The notes below the pieces were generated by a model that worked only from the letters and a program-made list of their open reading frames with translations, was not told the origin of the DNA and searched no databases. A program made the position numbers and the translations under genes. From the NCBI GenBank assembly GCA_016124385.1, contig WGNU01000001.1, positions 558,001 to 622,000 on the forward strand: a DNA stretch of 64,000 nt. Direction: 5' to 3'. Source of the DNA: Alphaproteobacteria bacterium (lineage in GTDB: Bacteria; Pseudomonadota; Alphaproteobacteria; Micropepsales; Micropepsaceae). Positions 17,283 to 23,251 of the stretch are shown here, in pieces. Position 1 is the stretch's first letter. Each line of letters starts with the position of its first letter.

Positions 17283-17566
17283 TTTACCCCCAGCATATCG
17301 GCGAGGGCACGGGCGGCTTCGGCCTGTCCGGTTCCTGCAAGATAGGCAGCAAGGCTCACTGGATCGCCGCCCGTGTCGTCGGTGGCGAAGTCAGCCCATT
17401 TGCCGGTGTTCATGTTCACCCGGAACGATCCGGGCTTGCGGTCGGAGCGGCGAGGATTCCGGCACACCCATTCGTGCCCGACGCGACGGCCATCAGGCAG
17501 CCAGCGCGCCAGGAGCGACGGCAGCACGCCGATCGCGGCTGAATTGATCTTGCCGAAGTCGATCAT
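17279..17566 (-). CDS. Primase zinc-binding-like small protein
   Basis: 95 aa from ATG 17566 (MIDFGKINSAAIG); a GTG 3 codons upstream is possible. GHEWVCRNPRRSDRKPGSF and NTGKWADFATDDTGGDPVSL match the N-terminal zinc-ribbon-like module found in phage and plasmid primases, but only one Cys of the usual zinc site remains. It probably helps the downstream TOPRIM primase recognise template. It is coupled to that gene by ATGA. Confidence 0.7.
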   Translation of the reverse strand: MIDFGKINSAAIGVLPSLLARWLPDGRRVGHEWVCRNPRRSDRKPGSFRVNMNTGKWADFATDDTGGDPVSLAAYLAGTGQAEAARALADMLGVK

Positions 17567-17575
17567 GGCCGGCAC

Positions 17576-17854
17576 CTACTCGCTGGTGCTGGCCTTGGCA
17601 TCGCCGAGCTTTTCCAGCGCCCAGGCGTCCAGATCGTCACGGTGATACAGCGCCGAGCGATTGAACTTCTGGAAGCGCGGGCCACCACCGACGCTGCGAT
17701 ACTTGTCGAGGGTGCGCATCGCCACGGTGAGACCGTGAACAGCGGCGAGATAGGTCGATGCCTCATCCGAGCGATATCGGACTTTGGCGCGAAGGGCAGA
17801 CGGAAGATGCACCTCTCCCGTGGCAGGTCCAGCCTGCGAAATTTCGGTATCCAT
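17576..17854 (-). CDS. AlpA-like DNA-binding regulator
   Basis: 92 aa. The C-terminal two thirds (STYLAAVHGLTVAMRTLDKY, GGGPRFQKFNRSALYHRDDL, DAWALEKL) form a MerR/AlpA-type winged helix of the excisionase kind. AlpA-like proteins are the usual activators of excision and gene expression in Gram-negative phage-inducible islands. It is first in the replication operon, immediately before the zinc-binding primase gene. Confidence 0.75.
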   Translation of the reverse strand: MDTEISQAGPATGEVHLPSALRAKVRYRSDEASTYLAAVHGLTVAMRTLDKYRSVGGGPRFQKFNRSALYHRDDLDAWALEKLGDAKASTSE

Positions 17855-17917
17855 GTTGTGGTCCTTTGGAGGGTTAGGCCGCTGCTACTTCACTCACGCG
17901 GCGGATCAGCACTCGAA

Positions 17918-18682
17918 TTACGTCGGATCGGCACCTCCCTCGGCTTCAGTCACGGGAGGCTTTGGAAAGAAGACTGGAATGTTGAGAAGCCGGCGCATCG
18001 CGATCTTGCAGGCGAGCGACAAGTTCACCGTGGTGATCGACACGGCCGCACTGTAGGCGGTCTGCCAGTCAATCACGGTCTCGTCTTCCAAGGTCTTGTC
18101 GTACTGCCAGGCGAGCGAGCCGGGATCGACCTCGAAGTGGCCGGGTGCCATTTCCCATTTCGGCCGGAGGTCTTTCACCTTTCCGTCCTCGCCGACGCTG
18201 CCGCTGTAGTGGCTGAAGTCCACATAGGTGCGGAACAGGGTGCCGCCGTCCGCGAGGAAGCCCTTCGGGATCGGCGTTTCCTTCGTCAGCGAGTGGATGA
18301 AAACATACTGGCCGTCGGCGATGATCAGCCGGAAATCGTGGTCGTCTTGTGGGTCGAGCGGACGCTCGGGATCGAACCAGCCATCCTTGTCGCCGGAGTT
18401 CATCGCCAGCGTTTCAGGATCGATGATGTCGAAGAAGATGTCGCCCAGGATGTCGAGATAGACCAGCGTGTGCGCCATCTTCACCGACAGACCGGCGTTA
18501 ACCAGCGCTGCCACACAAGCGATATGGCGCACGGTGTGGGCGTACCACATGCGGACATTGCCGCGTCCGCGCCCGCCCTTGGCCGGACGGACAGCACCCC
18601 ATGTCACCAGCTTCCGCACATTGTCTATGTGCAGGCCGGTTGCCTCCAAAAGCTGGTCGTCGGTGTACAGTTCGTTGCTCAT
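17918..18682 (-). CDS. MerR-like regulatory protein, 254 aa
   Basis: The N-terminal 75 residues (YTDDQLLEATGLHIDNVRKL, GRGRGNVRMWYAH) read as a MerR-type helix-turn-helix. The remaining 180 residues contain VYLDILGDIFFDIIDP, DFRLIIADGQYVFIHSL and LSLACKIAMRRLLNIPVFFP and match nothing I know. It looks like a DNA-binding sensor or regulator. It shares its layout with the smaller gene to its right, so the two may be related. Function uncertain. Confidence 0.65.
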   Translation of the reverse strand: MSNELYTDDQLLEATGLHIDNVRKLVTWGAVRPAKGGRGRGNVRMWYAHTVRHIACVAALVNAGLSVKMAHTLVYLDILGDIFFDIIDPETLAMNSGDKDGWFDPERPLDPQDDHDFRLIIADGQYVFIHSLTKETPIPKGFLADGGTLFRTYVDFSHYSGSVGEDGKVKDLRPKWEMAPGHFEVDPGSLAWQYDKTLEDETVIDWQTAYSAAVSITTVNLSLACKIAMRRLLNIPVFFPKPPVTEAEGGADPT

Positions 18683-18814
18683 CGTGCCCTAATGTGCGCT
18701 CGCCATCTCGCTTTGTCAATTAAATTGCGACGGCCGTCTCCTATTCCGCATTCCCGGCCGGTGGATGATCGGCGATTCGTGACTGGCGTGGACAAAGATG
18801 CTCGCGGCAGTTGT

Positions 18815-19393
18815 TCATTCGCTGTCGGGCACACTGTCGCCGGCACGAACGAACCGCATGTTCAGCCCCAAGCTGTTCAGCGTCTTGAGGATGATCTTCT
18901 CAAAGTCGATCATGATGCAGATCGGCGGCGAGGTGTCATCGGTGACGCGCATCGGGCCGCTATCGAAAGTCCGCTCAAGCCGCCATTCGCCGTCGTTGTA
19001 GAGCAGGCCAATAGGATGCTGCACCATGCCGACAGGACCGGAGAAGTACATTCGGGCAAGGCCGACCACCTTGCTGTAGACCATCGAGAAAACCGAAACC
19101 GGAACGCCCAGGCGGCTCAGGTGAAAGCAGGTCGCGATCACCAGCACGTCGCGGATTGAGAACAACCGCCACTTGCCCTTCTGCCGCCCTTCGGACGCGC
19201 CAAGGTCTATCTGGTTTCGGGTGAGCCAGTTGCGGACGGTGACTTCCGGGATGCCCAAGCCGGCGGTGATCGCCGAGAGAGGGAAACGCGGCTCCGTAAA
19301 GTCCGCCATGCCCTTTTGCTTGGCTTCGTCAGCGGTAGCCAACAACGCTTCGATGCTGGCCTTCAACTCGGGGGGATAGGGTCGTTTGCTCAT
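18815..19393 (-). CDS. MerR-like helix-turn-helix regulatory protein, 192 aa
   Basis: The start MSKRPYPPELKAS at 19393 is preferred over an upstream ATG that would add 39 unconserved residues. The region FPLSAITAGLGIPEVTVRNW followed by GKWRLFSIRDVLVIATCFHL is a MerR-like winged helix with a following helix. The C-terminal half is a small alpha/beta domain (PPICIMIDFEKIILKTLNSL). It resembles the 17918-18682 product in plan: DNA binding in front, unknown sensor behind. Confidence 0.65.
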   Translation of the reverse strand: MSKRPYPPELKASIEALLATADEAKQKGMADFTEPRFPLSAITAGLGIPEVTVRNWLTRNQIDLGASEGRQKGKWRLFSIRDVLVIATCFHLSRLGVPVSVFSMVYSKVVGLARMYFSGPVGMVQHPIGLLYNDGEWRLERTFDSGPMRVTDDTSPPICIMIDFEKIILKTLNSLGLNMRFVRAGDSVPDSE

Positions 19394-19510
19394 CTGATCC
19401 TCGCTGTCAGACCAGACATACAATTCAGTGAATGGGATTTCAAGAGCAATTCGGAGAATTGTTTTGCCCGGCTCGGAGACATGTCCGTCCGGGCGGTTTG
19501 ACGGCGGCAT

Positions 19511-19717
19511 TCAGTGGATGGTCGGCTGGTGCGGCTCGACTTCCTCGCCTTCGACCGGGCCGGGCTTGTCGTCGCCGATCGACTTGAACAACTCGCGCAT
19601 GTTGGCGTCGAGGATTTCGTTCGCCTGCTTTACGCCGCGCCGGTCGCCGAGAACAAAGCCGAAGGCGAACACGAAGGCGACGGCGGCGGCGAGCACGATA
19701 ACGCTCACGTCGGCCAC
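19511..19717 (-). CDS. Small single-span membrane protein
   Basis: 68 aa with one N-terminal transmembrane helix (VIVLAAAVAFVFAFGFVLG) followed by a short cytoplasmic tail rich in charged residues. It overlaps the gene upstream by 13 bases. Superinfection exclusion is a possible role for such a protein in a phage-related element, but there is no direct evidence. Confidence 0.55.
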   Translation of the reverse strand: MADVSVIVLAAAVAFVFAFGFVLGDRRGVKQANEILDANMRELFKSIGDDKPGPVEGEEVEPHQPTIH

Positions 19718-19962
19718 CCTTCCTTCTCGAAATGCTCGCGCCGGGGATGCGTGAGGCGGAACAAGTCGCCACGGAGTTCTTCAGCAGCCTTGCATTCGCG
19801 GATGCCCAGCCAGGCAATGCGCTGGATTGCGGAGCCCTCTTCGTCGCCCAAGGTCTCGGCAATGAAAGCGATGCCTGCGAGCAGATCGTGAATCGTCGCG
19901 AGCGGCTTCTCCATATCCGACACCTGCCGGAAGGGGCCTTCCTCATAAGGATTGGCACTCAT
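19705..19962 (-). CDS. Hypothetical protein, 85 aa
   Basis: Helical, acidic, no membrane segment. Readable parts are LATIHDLLAGIAFIAETLGD and IQRIAWLGIRECKAAEELRG. It overlaps the upstream gene by 4 bases (ATGA) and the downstream gene by 13, so it belongs to the early leftward transcript driven from about 20250. Not recognised. Confidence 0.55.
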   Translation of the reverse strand: MSANPYEEGPFRQVSDMEKPLATIHDLLAGIAFIAETLGDEEGSAIQRIAWLGIRECKAAEELRGDLFRLTHPRREHFEKEGWPT

Positions 19963-20213
19963 GCGACACCGCCTTCCACGCCTTGAAGGCGGTTGCGGAC
20001 AGGCTCTAGGTCGCGGATCACCTGTTCAAGGGTAGCCCACACCGACATGAGCGTGCCGTCGTCGTGCCAGCCCTTGTTATCCGGGGCTAAAGCCAGATGC
20101 ACCGTGCGCAGCTTGTCCATCGCACGGTCCATCAGGTCGCCGGGATAGATGGTCGTTGCCGGCAGAGTGATAGGCAAAGTAGTAGCGGTCGCCCGCGTGG
20201 CGTCGTTCGGCAT
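19959..20213 (-). CDS. Hypothetical protein, 84 aa, first gene of the leftward early operon
   Basis: The N-terminus is Thr/Ala/Pro-rich, followed by a helical domain with DRAMDKLRTVHLALAPDN and MSVWATLEQVIRDLEPVRN. It is the first gene left of the operator region and is coupled to the next by ATGA. Small first genes at this position in satellites often encode antirepressors or inhibitors, but nothing here shows that. Confidence 0.5.
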   Translation of the reverse strand: MPNDATRATATTLPITLPATTIYPGDLMDRAMDKLRTVHLALAPDNKGWHDDGTLMSVWATLEQVIRDLEPVRNRLQGVEGGVA

Positions 20214-20246
20214 CGGAAACTCCCGTTGATGTTTTCGTATCGACGT

Positions 20247-20310
20247 GATACCTATGGATCAAGGTGAGCCGATAGTCAACAGTTTTAGATAAATGTGATC
20301 CTTATGGATA
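20247..20310. promoter_or_regulatory. Two repressor operators between divergent early genes
   Basis: GATACCTATGGATC (20247-20260) and GATCCTTATGGATA (20297-20310) are related near-palindromes with half-sites GATMCC and GGATM. The first lies over the likely -10 region of the leftward promoter (minus-strand TTGACT, then ATAGGT 18 bases later). The second overlaps the start codon of the Cro/CI-like gene. Confidence 0.55.
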
Positions 20311-20549
20311 AGCCAACCGGTCGCCAATTGGCGGCAGCCCGCACGTTGATCGGTCTTACCCAAGCCGATGTTGCGGCGCGTTCGAACCTGTCGGTGCCGA
20401 CGCTGAAGCGCATGGAAGCCAGCGAAGGGACAGTCGCGGGAATGCAGAACAACGTTGATGCCGTAATCCGCGCCCTCGAATCTGCCGGCGTGATATTTGT
20501 GGAAGAGAATGGCGAGGGGCCGGGTGTCCGGCTGAAGAAGAGGAAGTGA
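20304..20549 (+). CDS. Cro/CI-type repressor (XRE family)
   Basis: 81 aa from ATG 20304 (MDKPTGRQLAAARTLIGLTQ). It is a plain XRE helix-turn-helix (QADVAARSNLSVPTLKRMEA) with the short C-terminal beta hairpin AGVIFVEENGEGPGVRLKKR. There is no Shine-Dalgarno before it, and the start codon sits inside an operator copy, so the mRNA may be leaderless like that of phage lambda cI. It probably controls its own promoter and the leftward operon. It lacks a cleavable C-terminal domain, so SOS cleavage is not expected. Confidence 0.8.
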   Translation: MDKPTGRQLAAARTLIGLTQADVAARSNLSVPTLKRMEASEGTVAGMQNNVDAVIRALESAGVIFVEENGEGPGVRLKKRK

Positions 20550-20815
20550 TGGTCGATAATCTGAAGGGCCGGAAGATCGAAGACGTTCCCTATTCCGGGC
20601 TGGTCGAGAGCTTGAGCAAGATCACTCTCATCTGCCACACCGCGGGCGAGGCAAAAGCCGATCTCACCAAGGAAGACTTGATGAACTTCATTTCGCAGAT
20701 TGCGGTGATCGGCACGGAAGCTATGGCCTTCGCCGGTGCAACACGCGAGGAAGTGAATCAGGTGACGCAATACCTACTGTCCGGCATGAGCATCGGACGC
20801 GAGCGGAATAATTAA
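20549..20815 (+). CDS. Hypothetical protein, 88 aa
   Basis: The start ATG overlaps the TGA of the repressor gene by one base; GAAGAGGAAG provides the ribosome site. Helical throughout (YSGLVESLSKITLICHTAGE, LMNFISQIAVIGTEAMAFAG). Co-transcribed with the repressor. Not recognised. Confidence 0.6.
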   Translation: MVDNLKGRKIEDVPYSGLVESLSKITLICHTAGEAKADLTKEDLMNFISQIAVIGTEAMAFAGATREEVNQVTQYLLSGMSIGRERNN

Positions 20816-20831
20816 AGCCAGGGGAAGCGAC

Positions 20832-21122
20832 ATGAACGACGTAACGATCCGCATCTACTTCCGCCGCGCCGACGGCAAGGTCGAGGACGGCCAGCACGAT
20901 TGCGAGCTGTCCAACTTTGGCGGCGTACTGCCGGCAGTTGGCGACCGCATCCTCAATCCCGGTGTCATTCAAGGCCGCGATCGGCGTGAGCCTGAGAACC
21001 GCGAGATTTGGACCGTGGTCGGGCGCATGTTCAATCCCAGGGACAACGAAGACTACATCGCCCTGATCGTGGAAGAGCGCGCGCCGACGCCGGACGAATA
21101 TTCGCTTCTGCCTAGCAACTAG
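20832..21122 (+). CDS. Hypothetical protein, 96 aa
   Basis: Mixed alpha/beta, beginning MNDVTIRIYFRRADGKVEDG, with GDRILNPGVIQGRD and IWTVVGRMFNPRDNEDYIAL. AGGGGAAGCGAC stands before the ATG. It is third in the short rightward operon. A small beta-barrel of the kind found in restriction-evading phage proteins is possible, but I do not assign it. Confidence 0.55.
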   Translation: MNDVTIRIYFRRADGKVEDGQHDCELSNFGGVLPAVGDRILNPGVIQGRDRREPENREIWTVVGRMFNPRDNEDYIALIVEERAPTPDEYSLLPSN

Positions 21123-21126
21123 GCCG

Positions 21127-21360
21127 ATGGCCATGAAGAAAGACGAAGCCGAAAAGGCGATCCGGCATCTTTGCCACGAATGGGCCAAGGAACGCGGCAT
21201 CCCGCACGCGCCGGTCGATCAGCCCAGCTTCTCCGATTTCAAGTCTTGGCTGTCGAGCAAGGGATACAGTCACTACCTCGGCTTCCGGTCTGTCATGGGA
21301 CCGGACTATGACGCCGAAATGTGGTTCGATCAGGAGTTCAAGCAGACGTGGCGGAACTAG
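21127..21360 (+). CDS. Hypothetical protein, 77 aa
   Basis: Short helical protein (KKDEAEKAIRHLCHEWAKER, SDFKSWLSSKGYSHYLGFRS). Last gene of the rightward cluster. It overlaps the 3' end of the convergent HNH-like gene by 23 bases. Not recognised. Confidence 0.55.
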   Translation: MAMKKDEAEKAIRHLCHEWAKERGIPHAPVDQPSFSDFKSWLSSKGYSHYLGFRSVMGPDYDAEMWFDQEFKQTWRN

Positions 21361-21712
21361 GCAGCCGGCCGGCGTTCTTGCGGAAGTTGCACTGGTAGCA
21401 TTCGGCCTGAAGGTTGGCGATGTCGGCCGTGCCGCCGTCGATCACATGCACCTTGTGCCCTTTTGTCCAGACAGCCTTGTATCGGGGATCTGGTCGAGGC
21501 GGAACTTCCTCCCACCGCCGCCCGCACTCGGCACAACGGGGCGATGCCGCCAGCAAGGCCAGCCACTCGGCGCGGGTATGGCTTCCACCATTGGCCTTAA
21601 CCCGCTCGTTCCGCCGCTTGGCGCGAGCGTTGCGGCAATCCATGCACCGATCCCAGGAGTTGAAACGAGTGCTCCCGCACTTCGTGCATCGCCGGTCTGC
21701 CGTCTTACTCAC
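21338..21712 (-). CDS. HNH endonuclease-like protein
   Basis: About 124 aa from a GTG at 21712. An ATG at 21814 is also open but would translate through the iteron cluster. The N-terminal CTKCGSTRFNSWDRCMDC is a zinc knuckle with two CxxC pairs. The C-terminal part, with CAECGRRW, TKGHKVHVIDGG, ANLQAECYQCNFRK, is an HNH nuclease core. Unlike the packaging HNH near 9 kb it lies next to the integrase. It could be a homing-type nuclease or a defence against helper or rival phage. Confidence 0.7.
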   Translation of the reverse strand: MSKTADRRCTKCGSTRFNSWDRCMDCRNARAKRRNERVKANGGSHTRAEWLALLAASPRCAECGRRWEEVPPRPDPRYKAVWTKGHKVHVIDGGTADIANLQAECYQCNFRKNAGRLPSSATSA

Positions 21713-21718
21713 CGCGCT

Positions 21719-21810
21719 TGTTCCATCTTGTTCCACCGTATTATTTGACTGGTGGAACAGGATTTCGCTCGCAATATCAACGCTGTTCCACCGTTCCACC
21801 GCGTTCCACC
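21719..21810. repeat. Second cluster of TGTTCCACC iterons near the integrase
   Basis: TGTTCCATC at 21719, TGTTCCACC at 21729, the inverted GGTGGAACA at 21751, TGTTCCACC at 21784, and GTTCCACC at 21793 and 21803. This is the same word as in the 14552-14665 array, with an AT-rich patch (GTATTATTTGACT) between the second and third copies. Confidence 0.6.
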
Positions 21811-21835
21811 ACATTTTGACGTTCGCGTGCGCGGA

Positions 21836-23119
21836 TCACGCCTTCCGCTTCCGCGTCGGCAGCTCCACCACCTTTGCCTCGGTGCCGGTCATCTGCCGGT
21901 GGACTTCGTTCGCGATCTTGTTCGCCGCCGCGATCAGCACGCTGTCGAGCTTGTGGATATAGCGGGATGTGATCGAATGCCCGGCATGGCCGATCACCGC
22001 GCCGATAGTGTTTTCAGTGAAGCCCAGGTCATCGCCGACGCTGGCGAAGGAATGCCGCAAGGTGTGCGACGTGACCCCGGCAAGCTTCGCCTTGGCGACG
22101 ATTCGCTCCACCGCCGCCGCGAGGGAGCCGTAATGCCCCTTCGTCTTCCGCGCCGCCGGCAGCACATAGGGGTTGCCTTCCACGCGCTCGATCTTGTCCA
22201 GCACTTCGATCGCTCGCTTCGCCAGCGGCCGGACAGAAGCGCCGGTCTTGGTGTCGCCGAGCCGGAGCGATTCCCCTTCGAAGTCCACTTCCGACCACCT
22301 CAGCGCCTGCACCTCGCCGTAGCGGCAGCCGGTGAGCGCGATCAGCCAGGTGCCGGCGACGGCTTGCGGCAGCTCCATTTCCTCTTCGGCAGCCGCCAGG
22401 GCCTTGCCCAGCGCCCGATATTCCTTTGCATCGAGGCGGCGCTCGCGTCTGTTGTCGGCTGGGCGCTTCACGCCGCGCGCGGGGTTGAATTGCAGCACGC
22501 CTTCCGACACCGCATAGGACAGGATGCCGCCGAGCAGGCCAGCCGTGCGAGCCGCTGCACCAGCGCCACCTTCCACGATGGCACGGCCGCGCTTCCTGTC
22601 GGTCTTCACGTCCGCCGCCGTCTTGCCGGCCGACACGTCCCGGATGAACCGGGCGATGTCCGATTGCTGAAGGTCGATCACCAGCTTTCGCCCCAGCAAC
22701 GGCTTGATATGGCGCTCGACGCGCCCGTAATCCGTGCCCAGCGTCGAGGCTTTCTTCGGCCGGCCGGACTTGCCGATGATCAGCCCCTTTTCGGCAGCCT
22801 TCAGGTAGTTGTCGCAAAGCTCGGCAACGGTGAGCGACTTCCGCCGCGTGGTGCGCTCTTCGGCCGGGTCTTCGCCGCGCACCGTGCTGCCCAGCGTGCC
22901 GATCGCCAGCTTGCGAGCCTCTTCCGTGGTGATCTTGCCGTGCCGGCCGATCGTCATGCGCCGCCGGATGCCGTCCGCGTTCCGGTAATCCACGAAGTAG
23001 GTGCGGTTGCCTGTCGGCTGGATATAGACGCCGAAGCCGGGCAGCTCGCTGCACCAGACGCTATATTGCTTATCCCTCGGCGCGGCTGCCTCGACTATGG
23101 ACTTCGTGAGCTTCGGCAC
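21836..23119 (-). CDS. int: Tyrosine-type integrase of element 1
   Basis: 427 aa. It has the N-terminal DUF4102-type arm-binding domain (LPGFGVYIQPTGNRTYFVDY, RRRMTIGRHGKITTEEAR), a core-binding domain and a catalytic domain with R in ALTGCRYGEVQALRW, the HxLRH box SHTLRHSFAS, a second His in IGHAGHSIT and the nucleophile Tyr in SRYIH. It is the rightmost gene of the element, its 5' end 177 bases from attR, and its target is the tRNA-Arg anticodon/T-arm half. Confidence 0.95.
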   Translation of the reverse strand: MPKLTKSIVEAAAPRDKQYSVWCSELPGFGVYIQPTGNRTYFVDYRNADGIRRRMTIGRHGKITTEEARKLAIGTLGSTVRGEDPAEERTTRRKSLTVAELCDNYLKAAEKGLIIGKSGRPKKASTLGTDYGRVERHIKPLLGRKLVIDLQQSDIARFIRDVSAGKTAADVKTDRKRGRAIVEGGAGAAARTAGLLGGILSYAVSEGVLQFNPARGVKRPADNRRERRLDAKEYRALGKALAAAEEEMELPQAVAGTWLIALTGCRYGEVQALRWSEVDFEGESLRLGDTKTGASVRPLAKRAIEVLDKIERVEGNPYVLPAARKTKGHYGSLAAAVERIVAKAKLAGVTSHTLRHSFASVGDDLGFTENTIGAVIGHAGHSITSRYIHKLDSVLIAAANKIANEVHRQMTGTEAKVVELPTRKRKA

Positions 23120-23147
23120 GCCTCAAACCTCTGCCTTCGGGAAACAA

Positions 23148-23165
23148 CTCACCAAATACTCACCA
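23148..23165 (+). repeat. Putative right arm-type integrase site
   Basis: Exact copy of the 18-mer at 6671-6688, upstream of the integrase gene and 131 bases from the attR repeat. Confidence 0.6.
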
Positions 23166-23251
23166 CGAAATGGGAAAGCGGGGAAGACGCCAGAGTTGAC
23201 GCGAAAAGTCGGATCGGACGAAAATGACGTTAAATCAATACGATAGTGCCA

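Noticed and set aside
17642-19159. 505-codon open frame antisense to the satellite regulators
   Set aside because: Spans three well-supported genes on the other strand and has no recognisable protein features.
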